Source: Mycobacterium asiaticum DSM 44297
GTDB lineage: Bacteria > Actinomycetota > Actinomycetes > Mycobacteriales > Mycobacteriaceae
NCBI RefSeq assembly: GCF_000613245.1
Contig: NZ_HG964938.1
Location: 444,752 to 508,751 of the forward strand
Direction: 5' to 3'
Length of the DNA: 64,000 nucleotides
Shown here: positions 16,714 to 24,462 of the stretch, piece by piece
Layout: each line of letters begins with the position of its first letter
Numbering within the stretch: the stretch's first letter is position 1
The notes under the pieces: generated by a model
Seen by the model: only the letters and a program-made list of their open reading frames with translations
What the model was told of the DNA's origin: nothing
The model's database searches: none
Program-made: the position numbers and the translations under genes

Positions 16714-18087
16714 ATGCACGACAATGTCGACGTCGTCGTGGTGGGAGCCGGTATTTCGGGCCTGACGGCCGCGCGCCGGCTGGTCGAAGCCGGGCATTCG
16801 GTCGTCGTCTTGGAGGCGAACGGCCGGGTCGGCGGCCGAACGATGAACATCGACGTGGTTGACGGCGTGATCACCGAGGGCGGCGGTCAGTGGGTCGGAC
16901 CCGGACAGAATGCCGTGCTGGCGCTGGTCGACGAGTTGGGACTGTCCACCTTTCCCACCCACACGGACGGCAAGGCGATTTACCTGCGGAATGGCAGACG
17001 CAAGTTGTACGACGGAGTGGTCCCGCCCCTGCACCCATTGGTGATGCTGGACTACGCGCACCTGCAATTCCGGCTGGAGCGAATGGCTCGCCGCGTACCG
17101 TTGGCCACGCCGTGGCAGGCACCCCGGGCGGGGGAATGGGACAGCACGACGTTCGGGCACTGGATCGATCGACATGCGAAGACCGCTGAAGCCAAGTGGC
17201 TCATGGGGCTCGCGTTCTCCATCGTTCTCAGCCAGGACCCACGTTCGGTGTCGCTGCTCTCGGTGCTGCATCTTTTTGCTGCAACGGGCGGAATGTCCGG
17301 GGCGATCGAGGTGAAGGGCGGGGCGCAGGAAGCGCGGATCGTTGGCGGCTCGGCACGCATCGCCATCACACTCGCCGAGCAGCTGCCCGCCGGTGTCGTG
17401 ATTCTGGATTCACCGGTCGAGGCAATCGACCAGTCGCGCCGCGGTGAGATCGCGGTACAGTCGCGGCGCGCCACCGTGCGTTGCCGGCAAGTCATCGTCG
17501 CAATGTCGCCCGGGGACGCGCAGCGCATCCGGTTCACGCCCGACCTCCCAGCACGGCGCACCAAACTGCAGCACGGTGGGGGCTGCGGCTCGATGAACAA
17601 GTTGTTCATGGTGTACGAGCGCCCCTTCTGGCGCGACGACGGGTTGAACGGGCAGGCGTTGAGCGATCTGATGATGACGCCGTTCGTGTCCGACAACTCG
17701 CCGCCCGATGGCAGCGTGGGCATCCTCGTGACGTTCATGCTCCCGGCCACCGGTCACACCACCTTGAGGTGGACCGACGAAGTTCTCGAGAGCAGCGATG
17801 CCCGACGCAAAGCGCTTACGCGAGACCTCATTTCGTTGTTTGGTTCCAAGGCTGGCCAGCCTTCGCAGTATTTGGAAAAGCTCTGGACGAACGAGCCATG
17901 GATTTCAGGCTGCGTCAACATGCTCGCCCCGGGATCGCGCAGTCAGTGCAGAGACGCGATTGTGAGGCCGGTCGGCAACGTGCACTGGGCCGGCGCGGAG
18001 GCATCCCTGGATGACCATCCCGGGTACATGGACGGCGCAGTGCGCGCTGGCGAGCGGGCGGCCTCCGAGGTATGCAGCGTGCTCTAG
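16714..18087 (+). CDS. Flavin-containing amine oxidase
   Basis: A 457-residue monoamine-oxidase-like flavoprotein: dinucleotide loop VVVGAGISGLTAARRL (residues 6-21), ADP-ribose-binding EANGRVGGRT (about 33-42), substrate-domain elements GGQWVGPGQ and the C-terminal flavin motif NVHWAGAEAS. ATG at 16714 is preferred (GGAAG upstream); longer frames lie in the previous gene. The last 48 bases, including the stop, recur at 24402-24449 as a direct repeat. It would oxidise amines to imines with FAD; the amine is unknown. Confidence 0.87.
   Translation: MHDNVDVVVVGAGISGLTAARRLVEAGHSVVVLEANGRVGGRTMNIDVVDGVITEGGGQWVGPGQNAVLALVDELGLSTFPTHTDGKAIYLRNGRRKLYDGVVPPLHPLVMLDYAHLQFRLERMARRVPLATPWQAPRAGEWDSTTFGHWIDRHAKTAEAKWLMGLAFSIVLSQDPRSVSLLSVLHLFAATGGMSGAIEVKGGAQEARIVGGSARIAITLAEQLPAGVVILDSPVEAIDQSRRGEIAVQSRRATVRCRQVIVAMSPGDAQRIRFTPDLPARRTKLQHGGGCGSMNKLFMVYERPFWRDDGLNGQALSDLMMTPFVSDNSPPDGSVGILVTFMLPATGHTTLRWTDEVLESSDARRKALTRDLISLFGSKAGQPSQYLEKLWTNEPWISGCVNMLAPGSRSQCRDAIVRPVGNVHWAGAEASLDDHPGYMDGAVRAGERAASEVCSVL
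18040..18087 (+). repeat. Direct repeat, left copy (3' end of amine oxidase gene)
   Basis: 48 bases starting GTGCGCGCTGGCGAGC and ending in the amine oxidase stop TAG. They match 24402-24449 in the same orientation at 47 of 48 positions (G at 18060 is A at 24422). Together with the right copy it bounds a 6.4-kb gene block. Confidence 0.9.
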
Positions 18088-18090
18088 TGC

Positions 18091-18105
18091 GTCGGCTCGG
18101 CCGAC
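18091..18105. terminator. Small hairpin after the amine oxidase gene
   Basis: GTCGGC and GCCGAC form a perfect 6-bp stem with a 3-base loop, 4 bases after the amine oxidase stop. There is no T-tract. The following 100 bases to 18207 hold nothing else recognisable. Confidence 0.35.
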
Positions 18106-18207
18106 AGGCGTACCGAGCCCCAGCCCGCGTGGGCGGACCCGACGATTTCCTCGACGATCCGGTCCTGCCCACTTCCGTCCGACCGGGCCGAATCTGGTTC
18201 GGTGAAC

Positions 18208-19773
18208 TCACGCTGTGACGTTGGCCGGTTCGAGGGTCTCGTCCGCGGTTATGGTCTGATCGGCCCGGGCGGGAAGCAGCCAGGCCACGACCAGGGCCGC
18301 GCCTAGGGCGATGGCCGCACACACCAGGGTGGCGACGTGGTAGCCGTCGAGGAACGCGGCGTTGATAGCCGCTCGTACCTCAGGGATGAGCGTGGGTGGA
18401 ATGTGGCCGATGACGCTGTGCGCCACCGCCATTGAGTGGCCAGCCGCAGAGTGTAGGTCGGCCGGCAGTCCCGCCAGGCTGGGTGCTGAGGCAATACGAG
18501 AGCTGTAGATCGAGGCGAAGACGCTGCCGGCGATAGCCACGCCCAGCGTACCGCCGAATTCGCGGGTGGTGTCGTTGACTGCCGAGCCGATGCTGGCTTT
18601 TTCGGTGGACAGTGATCCCATGATGGCCTCAGTGGCCGGTGCAATCGTCAGGCCCAAACCGCCGCCCAGCAGACACATTTGCATGGCCATCTCGGGATAG
18701 GTAGTTGCGGCGCTGACGGTCGAGGACCATCCTAGGCCGGCCGCGAAGACAGCAAGTCCGCCCGCCGCCATCGCCGTCGTACCGATGCGCTCGACGAGGC
18801 GTGGTCCGAGGATGCTGGTCGCAGCGATCGAAATGGCCACGGGCAACAAGCGGGCTCCGCTTTGAAAGGCGCTGTATTCCTTGACGAATTGAAAGTATTG
18901 GGTGACCACGAAAATGAAGCCGAACAGCGTGAGAAAGCTTGCCGTCACGGCCAGGCTGCCTCCCGAGAAGCGGCGGTTGGCGAATACCGAGACGTCGAGC
19001 ATGGGATGGGTGCTACGCCGCTCCCAAAACCCGAAACCAGCCAAAACGACTGCGGCGAGCACGAATCCGAGGACGGTCCGGGTGTTCGTCCACCCCCATG
19101 TCGGGGCCTGGATAACCGTATAGACCAGCGTGGTGATCCCTGCCGCGGACAGCAGCAAGCCGGGGACGTCGACGCGCGGGGCATTCGGGTCGCGCGAGGC
19201 GGGCACGAACAGGATCCCACCCACGATGGACAGTAGCGCGATCGGGATGTTCACCATAAAGATCGAGCCCCGCCAGAAGTGCTCCAGCAGCCATCCCCCG
19301 CTGATCGGTCCGACCGCGACGCCAACACCGACCATGGCTGCCCACAGCCCGATGGCCTTGGCCCGCGACACCGGATCGATGAAGATGTTGGTGATCAAAC
19401 CCAATGTGGTCGGAAAGATTACCGCGGCACCGACGCCCATCGCGGCTCGCGCGGCGATCAGCTGATCCGCCGAATTAGCCTGCGCAGCAATCGCGGACGT
19501 CAGCGCGAACAGTGCGAGCCCACCGTTGAGCCAACCGAGCCGGCCATAGCGGTCGCTTAGGCTGCCCACCGACAACAGCAGCCCGGCCATGACCAAGGTG
19601 TAGGCATCGACGATCCACTGCAGCTGCGCAGTATCGGCGTGCAGCTGGTTCGACAAGGTCGGCAGGGCGACGTTGACGATGGTGGCGTCGACGTTGATCA
19701 CGAAGACGCTCAAGCAGATCACCGCCAACGCGGCGACGGGGCGATCACGGAAAACGGGAAGACGTGTACTCAT
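18208..19773 (-). CDS. MFS drug:H+ antiporter, DHA2 (14-TM) family
   Basis: A 521-residue EmrB/QacA-type exporter with about 14 membrane helices. Family motifs: helix 1 motif VINVDATIVNVALPTL, motif A GSLSDRYGR between helices 2 and 3, and the antiporter motif C-like region GVGVAVGPISGGWLLEH. It should export lipophilic compounds at the inner membrane using the proton gradient. It follows the PIG-L deacetylase gene by 28 bases on the same strand. A 27-bp box upstream (19785-19811) recurs before the SDR/HxlR genes at 21903, suggesting shared control by the HxlR protein. Confidence 0.9.
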   Translation of the reverse strand: MSTRLPVFRDRPVAALAVICLSVFVINVDATIVNVALPTLSNQLHADTAQLQWIVDAYTLVMAGLLLSVGSLSDRYGRLGWLNGGLALFALTSAIAAQANSADQLIAARAAMGVGAAVIFPTTLGLITNIFIDPVSRAKAIGLWAAMVGVGVAVGPISGGWLLEHFWRGSIFMVNIPIALLSIVGGILFVPASRDPNAPRVDVPGLLLSAAGITTLVYTVIQAPTWGWTNTRTVLGFVLAAVVLAGFGFWERRSTHPMLDVSVFANRRFSGGSLAVTASFLTLFGFIFVVTQYFQFVKEYSAFQSGARLLPVAISIAATSILGPRLVERIGTTAMAAGGLAVFAAGLGWSSTVSAATTYPEMAMQMCLLGGGLGLTIAPATEAIMGSLSTEKASIGSAVNDTTREFGGTLGVAIAGSVFASIYSSRIASAPSLAGLPADLHSAAGHSMAVAHSVIGHIPPTLIPEVRAAINAAFLDGYHVATLVCAAIALGAALVVAWLLPARADQTITADETLEPANVTA

Positions 19774-19784
19774 AGGACAAGATA

Positions 19785-19811
19785 TTAAAGTGTTAGAACA
19801 ACTAAATCAAC
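19785..19811. promoter_or_regulatory. 27-bp box shared with the HxlR promoter
   Basis: Sequence starting TTAAAGTGTTAG and ending AACTAAATCAAC. It aligns without gaps to 21903-21929 (CTAAAGCG...ATAAATCAAC) at 21 of 27 bases, in the same orientation relative to the minus-strand genes downstream. AT-rich in GC-rich surroundings; a likely operator for the MFS gene. Confidence 0.5.
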
Positions 19812-20635
19812 TGTCCTCTGGTTTCGCCGGTGCGGGATGGATCGGCGTGGGGTTCAGCGCGGACATATTCCTCGAACCACCTGGCATCGTCGTGCCGGCC
19901 TGCGGCGGTGAACAGCGTCAGCAGTGCGGCAGCATCGGACTGGCTGGCATGGGCGCCCAGTGCGGCCAGCTTGATGTCCCAATAGTCGGTGATGTCGACG
20001 GCGGTGGTGATCTGGGCGTCGTCGATCGCCATCGACTCGGGTGGAGACCAGGCCTCGGGCCCCAGCTCGGCGCGTGCCTGGGATGCCAGTGAGGCTAACC
20101 GGCTGCGGGACATGGCAATGTAGTACAGCTGCGGAGCAACGGCCGCGGCCGCTTCCGTGGCTACGCGGGTGATGTCAAGCGCTGCGCGGACCAGCTCGTG
20201 GGTGCGGATGTGGTCGGGATGGCCCGATAATCCGTTGGGCGGATAGGTGATGAGTACGTCAGGATGGTAGGCGCGCAGCAACCCCGCGAGCCGGTCCGCC
20301 ATCGGTGCGAGCGGAAGATGACTGAATGCCCCGGACGGTGACGGCGGATCGTAGTCGCCCGGTATCCCTGAATCGGGGTAGCCCAGCGTGACCAGATCAG
20401 ATACGCCCAAAATGTCTGCAGCGATGGCTAGTTCGCGTGAGCGCTGTGCGGCGACCTGCTGCGGGTAGTGACCCGGTTGGCCCGGCTTGACTCCGTCACC
20501 GCCGTCCCCCTGGCTACCGTCGGTACATGTCACCAGGACCGTGCGCCAACCGGCTGCGGCGCAACACGCCAACGTGCCGCCCGTTTGGCTGGACTCGTCG
20601 TCGGGATGCGCGTGCACCACCATCAGTACCGGCAT
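19802..20635 (-). CDS. PIG-L-family deacetylase (MshB/Mca-like)
   Basis: A 277-residue zinc-dependent deacetylase. Zinc motif AHPDDES at residues 8-14 and the second motif GHPDHIRTHE (about 142-151) are both present, as in MshB and Mca of mycothiol metabolism. Those enzymes cleave GlcNAc-inositol or mycothiol S-conjugates. Mca removes conjugated toxins, which together with the downstream exporter suggests a detoxification pair; this is inference. The frame runs open to 20971, but the enzyme begins at MPVLMVVHAHPDD, so ATG 20635 is used. Confidence 0.8.
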   Translation of the reverse strand: MPVLMVVHAHPDDESSQTGGTLACCAAAGWRTVLVTCTDGSQGDGGDGVKPGQPGHYPQQVAAQRSRELAIAADILGVSDLVTLGYPDSGIPGDYDPPSPSGAFSHLPLAPMADRLAGLLRAYHPDVLITYPPNGLSGHPDHIRTHELVRAALDITRVATEAAAAVAPQLYYIAMSRSRLASLASQARAELGPEAWSPPESMAIDDAQITTAVDITDYWDIKLAALGAHASQSDAAALLTLFTAAGRHDDARWFEEYVRAEPHADPSRTGETRGQLI

Positions 20636-20951
20636 GCGCGAATCTGCAGGGCAGCCCTTCACGACGTCAGTTAGTTGGTGCCAGCCAGCTCGATACTTTG
20701 CGGGTGGCGGTGAAACTGGCCCAGGAGACCGGAGCTCGGTGTCTGTGGGTTGGCTCTGGCGGAAGTTCGCGACGATGGATGATTTGTGGAGCCAAGATCG
20801 TGAACAATGTGTCCTCGACGCGAGCTGTTGACGCCGCCATGGGTGAACCTCGTCAGTCCTTGAGAAGTGCAGCGGCCCGTCGTCACCGGCCGCAGTGATT
20901 ACCGCCGAAATGCGTTGCCGCAACAGCTGACCGGTGGCGTGGCTGGTGGTG
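20636..20951. other. Intergenic stretch without a recognisable gene
   Basis: 316 bases between the deacetylase start and the stop of the SDR at 20952. Both strands have open frames, but none has a Shine-Dalgarno or family similarity that I recognise. It presumably holds the promoter of the deacetylase-MFS unit. Confidence 0.5.
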
Positions 20952-21815
20952 TCATGGTCCTGAGCCGACACCGATCATCTGGTGGTAGGTCTTGCCCCGG
21001 CTCATGCCCACCAGCCGGATGAAAGAGCGCCGCGCCAGAGCTGACGCCATCAGGTCCCCGATCCGGGGCGAAAACGCCTCGCCGAGCAGCAGCAGTTTCG
21101 CTGGTCCTGGCATCACGACCCGTGGTGCTCCCCGATGCACTGCCGTGACAACAGCGTGGGCGACAGCCTCTGACGTCAACGGAGTCATGTGGCGAAACGG
21201 CGGCGGCATCTGCGCCTCGTCTACATCGCGTAACAGGTCGGTGGCGGTCAGCGCGGGATACATCACCGATACCCGAATGTTGCTGCCCGCCAGCTCCTGA
21301 CGAAGCGCATCCGACACCGCCGACACCGCGTGCATCACAATGGCGTAGGAGCCGAAACGCGCAAACGCTTTGCGGCCCATCACCGATGACATGTTGACGA
21401 TCGCGCCTGAGCCCTGCCGCCGCATCGTCGGTAACACCTGCTGGGTCACGTCGACCATCCCGAAAAGGCTGGCCTGAAGCGTGTCCCGCACGTTGTCACT
21501 GAACTCTGCGGACTCGACACAACCCACCCGCCCGATGCCGGCGTTGTTGACCAGCACATCGATTCGACCGAATCGCCGCAAAGCGGCATCCACCAAAGCC
21601 ACAACATCGGCGTGTGACGTCACATCAGCAGGCATCACCAGCACCTGCGAGCCCAACCCCGACACGCCCTCGGCGACATCAGCGAGGCGCTCCGCTGAGC
21701 GCGCGGCAAGGACCATCTGCGCGCCCTGCTCGGCGAACGCCAGCGCCACCGCCTTGCCGATACCGCGTGACGCGCCGGTAACCAGCACCACCTTGTCCTC
21801 AAAGTGCTTCTTCAC
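20952..21815 (-). CDS. SDR-family oxidoreductase, paralogue A
   Basis: A 287-residue SDR: TGASRGIG at residues 14-21, NNAG near 91, and the active-site Ser in IVNMSSVMGRK. The position of the catalytic Tyr reads SYAIVMH, so the usual YxxxK lysine is replaced by His. The same oddity occurs in paralogue B at 22759 (SYGLVMH). The two share most of their length, including VMGRKA-ARFGSY and SRGKTYHQ. GTG at 21815 has GGAG 6 bases upstream. It is divergent from the HxlR regulator, with an AT-rich operator region between. Confidence 0.85.
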   Translation of the reverse strand: MKKHFEDKVVLVTGASRGIGKAVALAFAEQGAQMVLAARSAERLADVAEGVSGLGSQVLVMPADVTSHADVVALVDAALRRFGRIDVLVNNAGIGRVGCVESAEFSDNVRDTLQASLFGMVDVTQQVLPTMRRQGSGAIVNMSSVMGRKAFARFGSYAIVMHAVSAVSDALRQELAGSNIRVSVMYPALTATDLLRDVDEAQMPPPFRHMTPLTSEAVAHAVVTAVHRGAPRVVMPGPAKLLLLGEAFSPRIGDLMASALARRSFIRLVGMSRGKTYHQMIGVGSGP

Positions 21816-21902
21816 ACCGCAACTCCAACCTCTCGATGCCAGCCACCTGGTGGCATCACCGGTCCATCTAGAACGACCCGCAACGTGGCTAGAGACATGA
21901 CA

Positions 21903-21963
21903 CTAAAGCGTCTTAACAAATAAATCAACCTCACGGTGTATTAACACATCTACAATTGTTAAG
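21903..21963. promoter_or_regulatory. HxlR divergent promoter with shared box and inverted repeats
   Basis: Contains the 27-bp box at 21903-21929 that recurs at 19785, the inverted repeat CTTAACAA (21912-21919)/TTGTTAAG (21956-21963), and the smaller dyad GTGT-ATTA-ACAC at 21936-21947. The region is AT-rich and lies between SDR paralogue A and the HxlR gene, whose GTG start is only 9 bases beyond. Confidence 0.55.
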
Positions 21964-21971
21964 ATCTTCTG

Positions 21972-22616
21972 GTGCCGACACGGGTGTACAACCAGAACTG
22001 CCCCATCGCACGCGGTCTCGACGTCATCGGCGAACGCTGGACGCTGCTGATCGTGCGCGAACTGATCGGCGGGCCCCGCCGCTACAGCGACCTGCGAGCC
22101 GAATTGCCAGGCATCGCCACCAACCTGCTCGCGCAACGGCTCAAAGAGCTTCAAGAGTCCGGCTTGATCGACCGCACCGACTTACCCGCGCCGATCGGCC
22201 GTACCGTGTACACCCTCACCGACGACGCCTGGCAACGCGTGCTGCCCATCGTGCAAGCCATCGCGCTATTCGGACTCGACAAAATCGACGCGATGGACGC
22301 CAGCGCCATCACCCCACTCAACGGCTTTCTGGCCGGCCTGCTGCTGTCCTTTAACCCTGCCACAGCAACCGATCTCGACGCCACCTACCGCATCGACATC
22401 GACGGCCGCCGTTTCGAATTCGCGGTCAGCAACGGACATCTCGCCAAAGCCCAGGGTGAGCCCGCCGTCACCGTCACTGCCACCGCCGCCGACCTCATCG
22501 CCAGCCGCCTCGGCGGCGACACTGCCACCCGAAAATCCGCCCTGCGCCGGGTCCGCTTCGAGGGCGACAGAAAGGCCGTCGCGGCCATGCGGGACGCTTT
22601 CGCGCTTCACGGATAA
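21972..22616 (+). CDS. HxlR-family regulator fused to SCP2-like domain
   Basis: A 214-residue regulator. Residues 1-100 form the HxlR winged helix, with the conserved NCPIARGLDVIGERWTLLIV and the HTH in PGIATNLLAQRLKELQESGL. Residues about 115-214 look like an SCP2 sterol-carrier domain, with ATYRIDIDGRRFEFAV and ADLIASRLGG, a hydrophobic pocket that could bind a lipid ligand. GTG at 21972 starts 9 bases after the inverted repeat, so it overlaps its own control region. It probably governs SDR paralogue A and, through the shared box, the MFS pump. Confidence 0.82.
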   Translation: MPTRVYNQNCPIARGLDVIGERWTLLIVRELIGGPRRYSDLRAELPGIATNLLAQRLKELQESGLIDRTDLPAPIGRTVYTLTDDAWQRVLPIVQAIALFGLDKIDAMDASAITPLNGFLAGLLLSFNPATATDLDATYRIDIDGRRFEFAVSNGHLAKAQGEPAVTVTATAADLIASRLGGDTATRKSALRRVRFEGDRKAVAAMRDAFALHG

Positions 22617-22685
22617 CACGTTGCCACTTCCCGCACCGATCATGTTTGCGCCCGATACCGGCCAGCACAACCTGCGAGGAGAGCC

Positions 22686-22874
22686 GTGAGCGCATCGCCG
22701 ATCTATCCTCACGCATTGGTCGTGACCGGGGTGACCGGTACCGCCACCGCCGGCTGCCTCATGCTCTGGCGCGGCACACTGTGCCGCTGGATCGCGGGAT
22801 GCTCTGGTGGTAGGTCTTTCCACGACTTAGCCCTACCGGCCAGCCAAACCAGCGGTAACGCGCCAGCCCGGTGA
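22686..22874 (+). CDS. Possible small or truncated ORF
   Basis: 62 codons beginning with GTG, 4 bases after a good GAGGAG site; the first 35 residues include one likely membrane segment (PHALVVTGVTGTATAGCLML). The second half overlaps the 3' end of the SDR at 22759 on the other strand, so it may be the start of a gene cut off by rearrangement. No family recognised. Confidence 0.2.
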   Translation: MSASPIYPHALVVTGVTGTATAGCLMLWRGTLCRWIAGCSGGRSFHDLALPASQTSGNAPAR

Positions 22875-23643
22875 GGAAAAGGTCGGCCATGCGCGAGGAG
22901 ATTGCTTCGGTGACTAGCAGCAACGTGACGATTCTCGGGATTACGACGCGGCGCTTGCCGCGACCAACAGCTACGACCACCGCGCGCGACACCGCGTCTA
23001 CCGTCAGCGGAGTCAGGTAGCGAAACGCCGGCGGCATGGCGGCCTCGTCGACCTCCTCAAGCAGCGTGGTGGCGGTCAGCGCAGGATAGATCACCGACAC
23101 GTTGATCTTCGTGCCGGCCAACTCCTGGCGAAGCGCGTCGGAGAATCCCGACATCGCGTGCATCACGAGTCCGTAGGAGCCAAAGCGAGCGATGGCCTTG
23201 CGACCCATTACCGAAGACATGTTGACCACCGTGCCCGAGCCCTGCCGACGCAGGATCGGCAGCACCTGCTGGGTCAGGCTGATCGCACCAAACAGGCTGG
23301 CCTGCATAGTTTGTCGGGCGTCATCAGCGAATGTCGGTGACTCGACGGGACCGACTCTGGCGATGCCGGCGTTGTTGACCAGCACGTCGATCCTGCCGAA
23401 TCGGTCCATCGTTTTACTCACCAGCGCGCTGACCTGCTCCGCGGACGTCACGTCGGTCGGCACCGCCAATGCCTCACCGCCCAGCAGCCGGATCTGCTGT
23501 GCGAGCTGTTCGAGAGGGACGGCTGAGCGCGCAACCAGGACCACCGCGGCGCCCCGCCTGGCGAACTCCAAGGCAATGCCCTTGCCGAGCCCTTTGGAGG
23601 CGCCGGTGATCAGCACGACCTTATTGGTGAAGTCGAGTTTCAT
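22759..23643 (-). CDS. SDR-family oxidoreductase, paralogue B
   Basis: A 294-residue SDR closely related to paralogue A at 20952: TGASKGLG, NNAG, NMSSVMGRKAIARFGSYG and the same C-terminal SRGKTYHQS. The catalytic region reads SYGLVMH, that is Y-x-x-x-H instead of YxxxK. AAAGGAG 5 bases before ATG 23643 sets the start; the open frame upstream to 23697 is not needed. It lies 66 bases after the MarR gene and has its own MarR-type box at 23656. It probably arose by local duplication with paralogue A. Confidence 0.85.
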   Translation of the reverse strand: MKLDFTNKVVLITGASKGLGKGIALEFARRGAAVVLVARSAVPLEQLAQQIRLLGGEALAVPTDVTSAEQVSALVSKTMDRFGRIDVLVNNAGIARVGPVESPTFADDARQTMQASLFGAISLTQQVLPILRRQGSGTVVNMSSVMGRKAIARFGSYGLVMHAMSGFSDALRQELAGTKINVSVIYPALTATTLLEEVDEAAMPPAFRYLTPLTVDAVSRAVVVAVGRGKRRVVIPRIVTLLLVTEAISSRMADLFLTGLARYRWFGWPVGLSRGKTYHQSIPRSSGTVCRARA

Positions 23644-23655
23644 GTGATCTCCTTT

Positions 23656-23669
23656 GGTGTAGATACAAC
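23656..23669. promoter_or_regulatory. MarR box before SDR paralogue B
   Basis: GGTGTAGATACAAC, the near-exact reverse complement of the box at 24161-24174 before the MarR gene. It lies 12 bases upstream of the SDR start, next to its Shine-Dalgarno. Confidence 0.55.
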
Positions 23670-23709
23670 ATATGGTTAGTTGGGGGCTTCCCTCCACCGA
23701 GGGTGCTTG

Positions 23710-24150
23710 TCAATCGGTCGGCAGGTCCCCCACTGTGCTGGCCAGTGCCTTGACCGCATTCACTCCTTGCGCCCCAAGCAGTGCGGCCGCTTGGTGCTGG
23801 GCTCGCCGCCAGACGGGCACGACGGCGTGAATCTTTTTGCGCCCCAACGAGGTCAGCTCGATCTCCCGGATCCCCTTGGCGTCTGAAGACACCGCGGCCA
23901 CCCAGCCCTGTTTGAGCAGCGGACTTAGATTGCGGCTGACCGTGGATCGATCCAGCATCAGCAGCTGGCCCAACCGTGCCGGCGAGCACGGGCCGACCTT
24001 GCCCAGCGCCGCCAGGAGGTTGAGCTGAGCGATGCTCAGGTCGTGGCCTTCCAAGGCGCGGTCGTAAAGACTTGTCATCGCCCGGCCGAGAAGTCGGGTG
24101 CGGAACGCGACGCAGTCAGCCACGATCTCCTCCACCGGGGAAATACTCAT
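23710..24150 (-). CDS. MarR-family transcriptional regulator
   Basis: A 146-residue MarR protein: YDRALEGHDLSIAQLNLLAALGKVGPC, then HTH in LGQLLMLDRSTVSRNLSPLLKQGWV and the wing VSSDAKGIREIELTSLG. ATG at 24150 is used; upstream codons belong to non-coding DNA. It is followed by SDR paralogue B, and boxes of the same sequence precede both genes, so it probably represses both. Confidence 0.85.
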   Translation of the reverse strand: MSISPVEEIVADCVAFRTRLLGRAMTSLYDRALEGHDLSIAQLNLLAALGKVGPCSPARLGQLLMLDRSTVSRNLSPLLKQGWVAAVSSDAKGIREIELTSLGRKKIHAVVPVWRRAQHQAAALLGAQGVNAVKALASTVGDLPTD

Positions 24151-24160
24151 GGTCGCTATT

Positions 24161-24174
24161 GTTGCATATACACC
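24161..24174. promoter_or_regulatory. MarR box before the MarR gene
   Basis: GTTGCATATACACC, 11 bases upstream of the MarR start. Its reverse complement differs from 23656-23669 at only 2 of 14 positions. Confidence 0.55.
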
Positions 24175-24401
24175 AACGGGTTGGCTACCGCTTGTGTGTG
24201 CGGCGGTGCGGCTGACCGCCGGGTGCGGGTGTGTCGCGGGCCGCAGTGGGCGGGAGCACGCGACCGACAGCGGCGAATGTTTGCAGCTGCAGCAGACCTC
24301 GCCACTGGCTGTGCGGTCACGGGACCGGGATACATCGTGTCCTCGCTCCTGGTGACCGCGACGGGAGTGAGCCATCCGGCGACGCGGCCTGGGGCGGTGC
24401 C

Positions 24402-24449
24402 GTGCGCGCTGGCGAGCGGGCAGCCTCCGAGGTATGCAGCGTGCTCTAG
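24402..24449 (+). repeat. Direct repeat, right copy (amine oxidase 3'-end remnant)
   Basis: 47 of 48 bases equal the end of the amine oxidase gene at 18040-18087 and the reading frame is kept up to the TAG stop (translating VRAGERAASEVCSVL). Upstream of it only weak similarity remains (GGA matches DGA), so there is no second oxidase gene. The rest of the 24151-24462 gap holds no gene. Confidence 0.9.
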
Positions 24450-24462
24450 CGACGCGTGAATG

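Noticed and set aside
20700..20830. Possible HET-like or USP-like fragment (AVKLAQETGARCLWVG) on the plus strand
   Set aside because: Only one short segment looks like either family, it has no continuing motif in frame and no start signal; chance resemblance.
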